Origin: Comamonas sp.
GTDB lineage: Bacteria; Pseudomonadota; Gammaproteobacteria; Burkholderiales; Burkholderiaceae_C
Length of the DNA: 64,000 bases
Direction: 5' to 3'
Assembly (NCBI RefSeq): GCF_009360615.1
Contig: NZ_SPEY01000028.1
Span: 1-64,000 of the forward strand
The notes below the pieces were generated by a model. That model was not told the origin of the DNA. It did no database searches and worked only from the letters and a program-made list of their open reading frames with translations. Each line of letters starts with the position of its first letter. Position 1 is the stretch's first letter. Below, one piece after another: positions 39,852-46,714 of this stretch. Both the position numbers and the translations under genes were made by a program.

Positions 39852-40907
39852 TCAGTGAGCTAACTGCGACTCAGGGAGCCACTCAAACGGCCCTCCTACG
39901 TTTTCGAGCCTTCTGGGCGTTGTCCTAACGCGCACAAATCGCGTAAAACCGCCGCCCGTTGGCACGAACTCAGACCGTAGGAGTTCGCCTGTCTCAGCAT
40001 TGAGATAGCCGCCTCCCGGCGCAGGTCTGAACTTGTCCCTGATCGAAGCATTGCCCTGCACATACGCAGGCCACAGAACCCAGCGACGGCAACCCCGGCC
40101 AACTTCATCAAGCCCACCAACACCACTGATGCGAGCGCCATGCGGAAACTTCCCTTCTGATGTGCCTTTGCTGGCGTACTTCATGAGGTACGCAACGGGA
40201 TGTGTTGCACGTACCCGGTTTGACATGCCGTGCGCCCACATAGGCGCTTGAAATGCACCCTTCTTTTTCCAGGCGCTATCGGGCTTCGGAGGGGTCAGGC
40301 CGTTGTCCAGCCACACGCACACGTGGTAATGAATGACGCCGCGCTTTTGCAGCTCAGCGACCCAGACATAGCGAACCTTTTTGCAGCCGGTGCGGCTGTA
40401 GTGCCACTTACGCAGGCCATCGAGATAGCGGCTGATGTGCTCTGCTCTCCAATCGCGGTTTGTGCCGCGATAGGTCAACGTGAGCATCCAGACGCGTTGG
40501 TTTTTCTTGCCCAGGTTATGCAGGGCTTTGGCCGCGATACCCACGCTCTTTTGCATGCGGGTAATGCGGGCCTTTTGGTGGTCAATCTCTATGCTTTCGG
40601 AAGCCAAGAAATCAACAGCCGAAAGACCTGAATTTCCACTCTTGCAAGTTGTTGATAGTGAGACAAGCCCGCGCGCTTCGCGCGCTGCCTGCGCCTCGCC
40701 CAGCAACGCGGCCATGCGTGCATGCTGGACGCGCGCATTGGCCTCAGAACGGGCCACATAGCGCGCACGTGCGGCCTTCATGCGTGGGGACACGCCCTTG
40801 TATTCGACGTGCGCCCAGCGCTCGAATTTCGACTGATCAAATTTAAATTGATCCTTGTCTGGAGGAAGTGCAGCAGCACGTCGAATGAGATCAAGACGAT
40901 CAATCAT
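39852..40907 (-). CDS. Phage rolling-circle replication initiator (HUH type)
   Basis: A 351-residue Rep protein from ATG 40907, which overlaps the previous stop (ATGA). The motif GVIHYHVCVW (H193, H195) is the metal-binding HUH motif; LTLTYRG near 145 is motif I, and AYLMKYASKG near 245-255 contains the candidate catalytic Tyr. This is the gene II/RstA-type enzyme that nicks the plus-strand origin. The candidate origin is the conserved intergenic block downstream of zot. Confidence 0.85.
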   Translation of the reverse strand: MIDRLDLIRRAAALPPDKDQFKFDQSKFERWAHVEYKGVSPRMKAARARYVARSEANARVQHARMAALLGEAQAAREARGLVSLSTTCKSGNSGLSAVDFLASESIEIDHQKARITRMQKSVGIAAKALHNLGKKNQRVWMLTLTYRGTNRDWRAEHISRYLDGLRKWHYSRTGCKKVRYVWVAELQKRGVIHYHVCVWLDNGLTPPKPDSAWKKKGAFQAPMWAHGMSNRVRATHPVAYLMKYASKGTSEGKFPHGARISGVGGLDEVGRGCRRWVLWPAYVQGNASIRDKFRPAPGGGYLNAETGELLRSEFVPTGGGFTRFVRVRTTPRRLENVGGPFEWLPESQLAH

Positions 40908-41122
40908 CAGCGCACCCCCACTTCGATCAGGTACACCGCATGACGACGCAAAGCGCAGTGCGCTTGGTAGCACTGCTGGTCGTAGTCGGGCGGGAGGTTT
41001 TTGCGAGCTGACGGGAAGTCCAGCTCATGGGCGCGAGCGCGCAGGAAGTCGAGGTATTGCGCACCGTTGCTGGGGGCAAATTTGAGCCGGTCAGGCACTG
41101 GAGCAATGCGGCCAACGGTCAT
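40907..41122 (-). CDS. Small phage protein upstream of rep
   Basis: A 71-residue soluble protein from ATG 41122, overlapping both its neighbours by ATGA. It contains TVGRIAPVPDRLKFAPSNGA, YLDFLRARAHELDFPSARK and CYQAHCALRRHAVYLIEVGVR. No known motif is recognised. It is part of the phage early gene run and might be a replication accessory. Confidence 0.6.
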   Translation of the reverse strand: MTVGRIAPVPDRLKFAPSNGAQYLDFLRARAHELDFPSARKNLPPDYDQQCYQAHCALRRHAVYLIEVGVR

Positions 41123-41331
41123 GCGTCTACCCAACCGTCAAACGTGTTGCGACCCACGCATTCACGAATGGAAACTTTGGACAGCTTTTCAGCGCCAGGA
41201 CGCACGAAATCACGCTTGCAGCGAAGCGCATCAGCACGCTTGAACCAGCGGAATTTATGCACCTCGCCAGCACGCTTGCCGGTCAAAAATTCGACCGTAA
41301 CGAGCCAGGATTTCCGGAGATCGGAGGCCAT
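41119..41331 (-). CDS. Small basic phage protein
   Basis: A 70-residue basic protein (MASDLRKSWLVTVEFLTGKR, KFRWFKRADALRCKRDFVR) with no membrane segment. Its stop overlaps the next gene by ATGA and its start touches the end of the upstream gene. The charge suggests nucleic-acid binding, but I do not recognise the family. Confidence 0.6.
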   Translation of the reverse strand: MASDLRKSWLVTVEFLTGKRAGEVHKFRWFKRADALRCKRDFVRPGAEKLSKVSIRECVGRNTFDGWVDA

Positions 41332-41525
41332 CAGAAGCCCTCCCCGCCGATGGCATGGTCACCGGCCCAGAACGTGGCCTCGCTGTACGACACAAGGTCG
41401 GTATCGACGTGCAAAGTGACCGTCACGCGGTCTGCCTTGACGCCGGGCGGCTGGTGTTCATTCCATGCAAAAAGGAGCGCCAGAAGCGCCCCTTGAGCCA
41501 TGGCCTCGCGTGCTGCGGTTTCCAT
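41331..41525 (-). CDS. Small phage protein downstream of the ssDNA-binding gene
   Basis: A 64-residue protein (METAAREAMAQGALLALLFAW, then DRVTVTLHVDTDLVSYSEA). It lies 11 bases after the ssDNA-binding protein gene and abuts the following gene. No recognised motif. Kept because it is part of an unbroken run of coupled phage genes with the same composition. Confidence 0.55.
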   Translation of the reverse strand: METAAREAMAQGALLALLFAWNEHQPPGVKADRVTVTLHVDTDLVSYSEATFWAGDHAIGGEGF

Positions 41526-41536
41526 GACGCGCCCCT

Positions 41537-41848
41537 TTACTGCTGCACGGGGGCAGGCTTGGCTTTCAGGGGCACCAGCTTGGGGCTGAGTGCCAGATCG
41601 CCAGTGCGGGACACGTAGATCGATGCTGGAGCGAATGTGTATTCGCCCACGGGATAAAACAGAGCTGCGCCCTGCTCGTTCTTTTCGAGGATGACCTCGG
41701 TTTTTTCGGGGTACGGATTGGGGTTGCCGTTGCGGTCAACCGTGTGAACCCAGACGGTCTGAAAGTTCAGGCTGTAAGGCTTTCCGGAGGCTTTCGCATT
41801 GCCGCTTTGGTTGCGGACGTCGGTCGACTTCACCGAGACTTGAATCAT
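41537..41848 (-). CDS. Phage single-stranded DNA-binding protein (gene V-like)
   Basis: A 103-residue protein from ATG 41848, chosen for TTTAGGAGCGA just upstream. It starts MIQVSVKSTDVRNQSGNAK, with YSLNFQTVWVHTVDRNG and KTEVILEKNEQG, then a Pro-containing tail with SPKLVPLKAKPAP. This fits the helix-destabilising protein family that coats phage single strands before packaging. First gene of the minus-strand phage operon, next to the operator-rich divergent promoter region. Confidence 0.82.
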   Translation of the reverse strand: MIQVSVKSTDVRNQSGNAKASGKPYSLNFQTVWVHTVDRNGNPNPYPEKTEVILEKNEQGAALFYPVGEYTFAPASIYVSRTGDLALSPKLVPLKAKPAPVQQ

Positions 41849-41862
41849 GTTCGCTCCTAAAT

Positions 41863-41955
41863 CGTCACGACTTGTGACGCAGCGAACGTTACACCATGTA
41901 GCGCTGTTAGTGCGTATGATCGTCACAGAACGTAGCACCGCTACAACATGTGACG
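41863..41955. promoter_or_regulatory. Divergent phage control region with repeated CGTCAC half-sites
   Basis: CGTCAC at 41863 pairs with GTGACG at 41874 (17-bp dyad), and another CGTCAC at 41921 pairs with GTGACG at 41950. A GTAGC-ACC-GCTAC dyad lies between the last two. The region separates the minus-strand early operon from the plus-strand HTH gene, so these are probable operators of a phage repressor. Confidence 0.6.
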
Positions 41956-41964
41956 AGGCCCTAT

Positions 41965-42327
41965 ATGCAAACTACTCTTGAACTGCTAGAGCAAGCGCTA
42001 AAACAACGCAATGCGTCCGATTGGGCCGCTCATTTACGCCTAACGCCAAGCGCCCTACGCACGGCTAGAACACGTGGGCATTTGAGTCCCGCAATTGCTG
42101 GCGCACTGGCCGAGGAAATGGGCTTGGACGCTCAAAAATGGATCGTTATCGCCGCCCTTGAAAGCGAGCGCGAAAGCGCGTGCAAATCGCGCATGGTTCG
42201 CAAGTTTCTAACGGGTGCAGCTATTGCAGGAACGCTGATGGGTGCTAGTGGTGCCGCTACTGCTGCCGTAGCAAACATGACCCAAGCCGCCGACGGTTTG
42301 TATATTATGTTTAATCACAAATGCTAG
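41965..42327 (+). CDS. DUF3693-type phage regulator with membrane tail, spanning the dif-like site
   Basis: A 120-residue protein from ATG 41965 (GTG 41950 is an alternative but lies in an operator half-site). Residues ~5-50 (LELLEQALKQRNASDWAAHLRLTPSALRTARTRGHLSP) form a helix-turn-helix, followed by IAGALAEEMGLDAQKWIVIAALESERESACK, the hallmark of DUF3693. Then comes a hydrophobic segment (FLTGAAIAGTLMGASGAATAAVA). The last residues (GLYIMFNHKC) are encoded by the dif-like site itself, so the C-terminus is set by the integration junction. Confidence 0.78.
   Translation: MQTTLELLEQALKQRNASDWAAHLRLTPSALRTARTRGHLSPAIAGALAEEMGLDAQKWIVIAALESERESACKSRMVRKFLTGAAIAGTLMGASGAATAAVANMTQAADGLYIMFNHKC
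42288..42315. other. Right dif-like XerCD attachment site
   Basis: XerC-side arm CGCCGACGGTT (poor match), central TGTATA, XerD-side arm TTATGTTTAAT (one change from the left site). Same orientation as the left site, 6571 bases away, so recombination between them would release a circular phage genome of that size. Confidence 0.72.
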
Positions 42328-42376
42328 ACTACTTGCAGCACTAAGGCCTTTCACTGTAGGCATCCCAAGGTTAAGC

Positions 42377-42637
42377 ATGCCTGCAACGATCCGGAAATAT
42401 CGACGCCAGGGTCAAGACGACCCTCGCGCCGTTCATTTGGCCTTGTTCTGGGAGTCGCGCTGGGGCATTGCGACTATCGATGCAGTCGCTTTCAACCATG
42501 CCGCAGGCAACTACGCCAGAGCTGAATCTCTCCAACGCAGAAATAGCAAGCTTGTCAAGAAAATCTTGACTCTGGAAAAGGAGCTTACAAGGCAGAAAAA
42601 TGCTCCTGCAAACGCTCCAATCTTCCAAATTGGCTAG
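42377..42637 (+). CDS. N-terminally truncated paralogue of the phage HTH protein (second phage copy)
   Basis: An 86-residue protein whose sequence from the second residue matches residues ~36-118 of the protein at 35826: IRKYRRQGQ, then HLALFWESRWG, DAVAFNHAAGNYARAESLQRR, a coiled coil and the ending NAPIFQIG. The helix-turn-helix part is missing; the upstream frame stays open for a few codons but no start codon is seen. It is the first gene after the right dif-like site, as its paralogue is after the left one. Probably a remnant or an alternative short form in a second, diverged inovirus. Confidence 0.65.
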   Translation: MPATIRKYRRQGQDDPRAVHLALFWESRWGIATIDAVAFNHAAGNYARAESLQRRNSKLVKKILTLEKELTRQKNAPANAPIFQIG

Positions 42638-43365
42638 CAACCGATTCTGAATTGTCGATCACGCGCTTTACGCCGCTCCTCGCGAATCCAGTCCATGGTG
42701 TAACCGCCTCCACCGATCCGCCCCAGGTTATCCAGCCAATTCACGCGTTCATCTAGTGCCCGGCACTCAGAGGCATTGGCTTTACCACCAGTAGGACGAG
42801 TTGCCACCGGAACAACTTGCTCAGCAGAATTTGCGTGCGCGCGGTTTCGCTGGTGCCTCGCTATGGCGACCTGGTCATCCCAAGAAATATTGGCTGGAAC
42901 ACGCGCAATCCGCTCAATAAAGCGACTATTAACCGAGCAGGCGGTGCTCTCCCAGGTCAGGTTTCCGTGAAAATCTTTGCAGAGGTAGATTTCCTTTGTC
43001 GTCGATGCCTCAACCGACAAGCTGCTTTGCTGCGCTATCTGCTTGCCGCCCTCACACGGAGTATTGCTGTAGGTATTTCCGCACCGATAAATCTGACCTG
43101 CGGATTCTGAGCGCGGCTGCTCAGGTGGCAAGACTCTTGGTGCAATGACTGTTGCTTCTGGCAACGGCCGAAAAGATGGTTGTTGAGGTACTGCAACTGG
43201 AGGCACAACGAAGAAACCCAAGATCACCGCCTGATACTTGTACGCGAGCACCCCAATCAAGAGCACCACAATCGTAAGAATGAACTTCCTGAAAAAGCTC
43301 ATTTCATTGCGCCCACCCGTAAATGGGTTTTCGCGCTGCCAGCCTCCAGGATCGTAATGTCCCAT
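42634..43365 (-). CDS. Phage-associated membrane protein with Cys-rich DUF4124-like C-terminal region
   Basis: A 243-residue protein from ATG 43365, preceded by GGAGGGGGGAGA. The N-terminus (MGHYDPGGWQRENPF) and the membrane helix (FILTIVVLLIGVLAYKYQAVIL) parallel the 64-residue protein of the first phage, but a long extra domain follows: a Pro-rich linker, IYRCGNTYSNTPCEGGKQI, IYLCKDFHGNLTWESTACS and a charged helical end. The CxNxYSNxPC form resembles DUF4124 domains. So this is an extended or fused version of the small phage gene. It overlaps the convergent HTH-paralogue by four bases. Confidence 0.6.
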   Translation of the reverse strand: MGHYDPGGWQRENPFTGGRNEMSFFRKFILTIVVLLIGVLAYKYQAVILGFFVVPPVAVPQQPSFRPLPEATVIAPRVLPPEQPRSESAGQIYRCGNTYSNTPCEGGKQIAQQSSLSVEASTTKEIYLCKDFHGNLTWESTACSVNSRFIERIARVPANISWDDQVAIARHQRNRAHANSAEQVVPVATRPTGGKANASECRALDERVNWLDNLGRIGGGGYTMDWIREERRKARDRQFRIGC

Positions 43366-43634
43366 AACTCTCCCCCCTCCTCTTCTTTGGGTCAAATCAT
43401 AGGACATAGCGCCTACGGCGGTTTGTCTATCACGACACGGAGCGAAAAGGCCCAATGCTTGCCAAGAGCGCGCCACGCGAACCAGTGCCGCGCCTTACCA
43501 GTGGTGCCACGACCGCATGATTCACTTGCGCCGGGTATTGCCTTATCAGCGGGCGAACATCAGGCGCACTGCCCCCGATACCCCCATAAGGGGTTCGCCT
43601 TTGCCGACTACGACTGAGCAGGCGCTCGTGTTGG
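43366..43634. repeat. Conserved inovirus intergenic region, right copy, and truncation point
   Basis: Bases 43393-43485 repeat 36395-36483. The similarity resumes around GCCCCCGATACCCCC (about 43570), corresponding to the end of zot in the first phage. Immediately after this point the sequence turns into integron cassette DNA instead of a zot gene, so the second phage is cut at that boundary. Confidence 0.6.
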
Positions 43635-43682
43635 GTCTAACCCGGCGCTCAAGCCGACCCGCCCACGCCGGTCGACTTAGAC
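43635..43682 (+). repeat. attC-like site (degenerate, 48 bp)
   Basis: GTCTAAC at 43635-43641 is matched by CTTAGAC at 43676-43682. Between them TCAAGCCGACC and GGTCGACTTAGA form imperfect inverted arms around a short centre, as in attC sites of the TCAAGCCG type. It appears shortened near its 3' end. It lies 22 bases before the ATG of the frameshifted cassette gene. Confidence 0.55.
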
Positions 43683-43704
43683 ATTTCATAAGATTTCACA
43701 AGCA

Positions 43705-44341
43705 ATGCTCTCTCCCGGCGAACAACCTCGAACGCGTCCCCTGAGCCTCCGAAGAGTCTTCCTCCTACTTTGCTTGTGTGCTGGCATTGCGGGTTTGCTG
43801 TTCTTGCAGGCAGGGAACTTGAGGCAGTACAAGCAGTACTTCACGCAAACTCGCAAACCTGCATCGCTCGATATCTCGGCACTATCCGAGGAGTGGACAG
43901 AACCGTCTCAAGGCGCACTTCAGCGGCTATCCCGTCAGTTGCTATCCCTATCAAGGCCCCCTCGCAGTACAACATGTCTGTGCTGTGGAGGTCAGTTCAA
44001 CGAATGGCGTTCCCACTCTCTACATGTCGTTCTTCTTTGCGGGTGGTCTTCTTGACCAAGTTTCGATCAACGTCCCGTGGTGGTCTCATCAAGCAGCCTA
44101 CAAGCACCTCGTCACATCGCTCGGATCACCGCCCGCTTCCCAGTTTCTTCCCCGTAATGGGGTCCGGTTGCACGGCTGGCAGCTTGGCAACGGCTCGGCC
44201 GTCTTTCTCAATCGCGACCGCCCCATGAACCCGCTGCAGTGGAATGCAATCTACTGGCGTAGCGCGACTGGATGCAAACATGAAGGGCGAGTAAGGTCTA
44301 ACAATTTATTCAAGCTGACGTCGCTTCACGGCACGGCTTAA
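43705..44341 (+). pseudogene. Frameshifted gene in an orphan integron cassette
   Basis: The first frame starts at ATG 43705 with a membrane-anchor N-terminus (RVFLLLCLCAGIAGLLFLQAG). The likely continuation lies in another frame from about 43890 on (HFSGYPVSCYPYQGPLAV, then TLYMSFFFAGGLLDQVSINVP, WWSHQAAYKHLVTSLGSPP, NGVRLHGWQLGNGSAVFLN), ending at TAA 44339-44341 inside the attC site. The frame change falls roughly within 43860-43920. The final residues (SNNLFKLTSLHGTA) are simply a translation of the attC. The intact protein would be a signal-anchored periplasmic protein of ~200 residues; family not recognised. Confidence 0.6.
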
Positions 44342-44355
44342 CCCAAGCGTTAGTA
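44296..44355 (+). repeat. Integron attC site (60 bp, aadA-type)
   Basis: The site runs from GTCTAAC (44296-44302) through TTCAAGCTGACG, a short centre CGCTTCACGGCA and CGGCTTAACCCAAGC to GTTAG (44349-44353). Order, spacing and total length of 60 bp match the well-known attC of aadA cassettes closely, with a few changes; the last bases of the 3' core (GTTAGTA) deviate from GTTRRRY. No integrase gene is in the window. Confidence 0.85.
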
Positions 44356-44442
44356 GCTTGACTGTCCGCTCAGAGGCGTTATGAGACGGCCGCCTACCTA
44401 CCGTAGCAGACTCCAAAAGCACTCGGCTAGAGCCCGATTGTT

Positions 44443-44625
44443 TCAGTTCTCCATCAGGACAGAGCGCACCTGGGCCACCTCCTGGGGCATTGGCGCGTTG
44501 CGGTAGCGGGTGTTGCGGCCATCGCTGCGGGAGCCAGTCGCTGCATCAACCACAAGGGGGCGGTCCTGGCCGCTGGTGTTCAGGTATGGTTCGTCACAGG
44601 TGACGGGCCGAACGACACTATCAAA
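44443..44625 (-). pseudogene. C-terminal fragment of an unidentified gene
   Basis: Reading leftward, the open frame from 44625 to the TGA at 44443 gives VTCDEPYLNTSGQDRPLVV and DAATGSRSDGRNTRYRNA, then PMPQEVAQVRSVLMEN. It has the texture of a real protein end but no start codon, and it is preceded by an in-frame stop. It probably represents a chromosomal gene cut by the insertion of the cassette/phage DNA on its left. The family is not recognised. Confidence 0.35.
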
Positions 44626-44707
44626 CTACACTGTGAGCATGGAATTAACCAGAGGGTTGGCGCTGCTTCGGCCTCACTGAACATACGGCACCGAAGCTGC
44701 TGGCAAA

Positions 44708-45133
44708 ATGTCGAACATGCGATTCCTCCACACGATGTTGCGCGTTGGCAATCTCCAGCGCTCTATTGATTTCTACACCAATGTCATCGGCATGCAACTG
44801 CTGCGCACGTCTGAGAACCCGGAGTACAAATACTCGTTGGCATTTTTGGGTTTCGAAGGTGGCAATCCGGATCAGGCCGAAATCGAATTGACGTACAACT
44901 GGGGCACAGAGAGCTACGACATGGGTACGGCTTACGGCCATATTGCTCTGGGCGTGCCCGATGCCTATGCAGCCTGCGAGAAGATCAAGGCTGCTGGCGG
45001 CAATGTGACCCGTGAAGCAGGCCCTGTCAAAGGTGGCAGCACGGTGATAGCTTTTGTGACGGATCCTGATGGCTACAAGATCGAGTTGATCCAACGCAAG
45101 GACGATCTGGGTACCGGCACCGGTCTGCGTTGA
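44708..45133 (+). CDS. gloA: Lactoylglutathione lyase (glyoxalase I)
   Basis: Converts the methylglyoxal-glutathione hemithioacetal to S-lactoylglutathione in methylglyoxal detoxification. The 141-residue product reads [19 protein letters not shown]; a start at the second ATG (44717) would give the classical MRFLHT N-terminus. Metal ligands are visible as the His in FLHTML, Glu in AEIELTYN, His in YGHIALGV and Glu in YKIELIQ. SLAFLGF and DPDGYKIEL complete the family pattern. It stands alone, followed by a terminator at 45160. Confidence 0.95.
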   Translation: MSNMRFLHTMLRVGNLQRSIDFYTNVIGMQLLRTSENPEYKYSLAFLGFEGGNPDQAEIELTYNWGTESYDMGTAYGHIALGVPDAYAACEKIKAAGGNVTREAGPVKGGSTVIAFVTDPDGYKIELIQRKDDLGTGTGLR

Positions 45134-45159
45134 TTTTTCTTCTCCGGATCCCGAAAACG

Positions 45160-45184
45160 AGCGGCACCTGGTTGCCGCTTTTTT
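45160..45184 (+). terminator. Intrinsic terminator after gloA
   Basis: AGCGGCA, loop CCTGGT, TGCCGCT, followed by a run of T. A perfect 7-bp stem 27 bases after the gloA stop. Confidence 0.8.
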
Positions 45185-45280
45185 CATGCCTGAGCGAGCT
45201 ACCTATCGTCCAAACAGGGGTTTTCAGTCATTGGCCGCTATTCAAGACTCCGTGCTCAAACACAAATCCGGAGACAGGCA

Positions 45281-45808
45281 ATGAGCGATGCGATTCTGGC
45301 CCAACTTCAGCAGCGTTTGCGGCATCTTGAAGATATCCAGTCGATAACAACGTTGAAGGCTCGATACCTGCGGGCCTGCGATCAAAAGCAGCCGAACGCC
45401 ATGCGTGAGTGCTTTGTGAAGCATGGCGCAGTCATCGAAGCCGACGGCTTTCCGCCTTTTTCGAATCGCGAAGAATGGGTTGCAACCTTCACCAGACTGG
45501 CGGCTGCCAACCCTTCCATCCAGGATATGCACCACGGCCACAACCCCCAGATCAGCATTACGGGAGCCGATAGTGCGAAGGGCTTGTGGGATCTGGATTT
45601 CTGCCAGATCAATGTCAAGGAGCGCACGATCGTGAATCTTTCAGGTCAGTACAGCGATGAATACGCACGCATCAACGGACGCTGGCAAATCCGTTCGATG
45701 CGCTTTGCGCGCAGATCGTTTGTCATGCGCCAGGTCGATGCCGACGGCATCGAAAGAGTCCTCGCTCTGGGTCAGCCTCCAGCAGCCGGGTTCATTGAAA
45801 ACAGCTGA
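45281..45808 (+). CDS. SnoaL/NTF2-like small enzyme or binding protein
   Basis: A 175-residue protein with the SnoaL-like cone fold pattern: LEDIQSITTLKARYLRACDQK near residue 15, FSNREEWVATFTRL, HHGHNPQISI near 86-96, ARINGRWQIRSMRFARR near 130-146. GGAGACAGGC lies before the ATG. Such proteins include dehydratases, isomerases and hydroxysteroid-type enzymes; the SnoaL_4 subgroup is common near catabolic genes in Comamonas, but no pathway neighbours are present here, so no substrate can be named. Confidence 0.75.
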   Translation: MSDAILAQLQQRLRHLEDIQSITTLKARYLRACDQKQPNAMRECFVKHGAVIEADGFPPFSNREEWVATFTRLAAANPSIQDMHHGHNPQISITGADSAKGLWDLDFCQINVKERTIVNLSGQYSDEYARINGRWQIRSMRFARRSFVMRQVDADGIERVLALGQPPAAGFIENS

Positions 45809-45830
45809 TTGAGACAGAGTTTCGAACAGC

Positions 45831-45865
45831 AAAAAAGCCCGATACAGCGGGTGCCGTATCGGGCT
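45831..45865 (-). terminator. Intrinsic terminator of the OmpA-like gene
   Basis: AGCCCGATAC and GTATCGGGCT form a perfect 10-bp stem; on the minus strand it is followed by a run of T. It lies just after the minus-strand OmpA-like gene and may also serve the plus-strand gene on its left. Confidence 0.85.
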
Positions 45866-45888
45866 CTGGGTCAGTGTGTTAGGCTGAA

Positions 45889-46413
45889 TCAGTCGACCAG
45901 AATCACTTCCACGCGGCGAGCTTCGGCGTTGGAGCCATCGGCCTGAGTTTGCTCTGGCTTCTTCAGCTCGACCTTGTCTTCCGCCACGCCCAATGCCATC
46001 AGGGCGGCCTGGACGGCCTGGGCACGTTGCTTGGCCAGCTCGGCATTGATTTCAGCACTGCCGGTTGCATCATGGAAACCGGAGATCACGGCCCGCTTGC
46101 CTTCGGCCACGCCCTTGACCACGTCGCTCAGCGCTTCGTTGGCGCCAGCGGCCACCTCAGCCTTGCCTGAGACAAAGTAGAACTTGACCACACCGTTCTC
46201 CACGATCACGCGGGCTTCTTCTTCGACCACCACGACAGGCACATTGGTCGCGGAGGCTGTGGGCACTGCCGCTTCCACCTTGGGCGCATGGGAAATACCG
46301 CGCTTGTAGACGACGGTGCCGACGACGGTGGAGACCACCAGAGCAATCAGTGCAAACAGAAAACCCAGGGCAAAGCGTTGTTGGCTATCGTCGTCAGAGC
46401 TGTTGAAGGACAT
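45889..46413 (-). CDS. OmpA-family protein with N-terminal membrane anchor
   Basis: A 174-residue protein: one membrane segment at ~15-36 (LGFLFALIALVVSTVVGTVVY), a short linker and an OmpA-C peptidoglycan-binding-like domain (VKFYFVSGKAEVAAGANEAL, AVISGFHDATGSAEINAELAK, RAQAVQAALMALGVAEDKVEL, EARRVEVILVD). It is anchored in the inner membrane rather than by an outer-membrane barrel, like MotB- or TolR-associated cell-wall-binding proteins. Single gene with its own terminator. The exact role is unknown. Confidence 0.85.
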   Translation of the reverse strand: MSFNSSDDDSQQRFALGFLFALIALVVSTVVGTVVYKRGISHAPKVEAAVPTASATNVPVVVVEEEARVIVENGVVKFYFVSGKAEVAAGANEALSDVVKGVAEGKRAVISGFHDATGSAEINAELAKQRAQAVQAALMALGVAEDKVELKKPEQTQADGSNAEARRVEVILVD

Positions 46414-46714
46414 GAATGAAATCTCCGTATTTGCGGGTGATTATGAAAGTACGAAACCTGTATTCGTGACGCTCTGCGGCCTGATTCCAAGCTTCCGACT
46501 GGCAAAGCGACAAAACCACGCATTCTAGAGGCTTGCAGTGAAACGCCCTAACGGCGGCTGTGGCCGCAATCGCAAAAAAGATTCAAATCTCGGACATTTC
46601 ACTGCGGGAAACCGTTGCTTTTACGCCTTCGCGCATGTGCAGGTGCACCGACGGCGCGCCAGCGCGTTATATATCAAAGTCAATTCAGTCCTGAATCCGG
46701 TTTGAGGAGTTTCC
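46414..46714. other. Intergenic region between divergent genes
   Basis: About 300 bases between the OmpA-like gene (minus) and the ChaC-like gene (plus). No ORF or repeat is supported. Promoters for both directions must lie here; TTTGAGGAGTTTCC just before 46715 is the ribosome binding site of the plus-strand gene. Confidence 0.5.

Larger units (their letters stand above)
35717..42315. mobile_element. Filamentous (inovirus) prophage bounded by dif-like sites
   Basis: Between two dif-like XerCD sites lie about 6.6 kb with a full filamentous-phage gene set on the minus strand: ssDNA-binding protein, three small ORFs, HUH replication protein, major coat, a 55-residue membrane protein, TspB-like adsorption protein, DUF2523 minor coat and Zot-type assembly ATPase. 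Regulatory HTH genes lie on the plus strand at both ends. Size, order and absence of an own integrase agree with an inovirus that uses host XerC/XerD. The class is that of Xanthomonas Cf-type and Neisseria phages. Confidence 0.88.
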
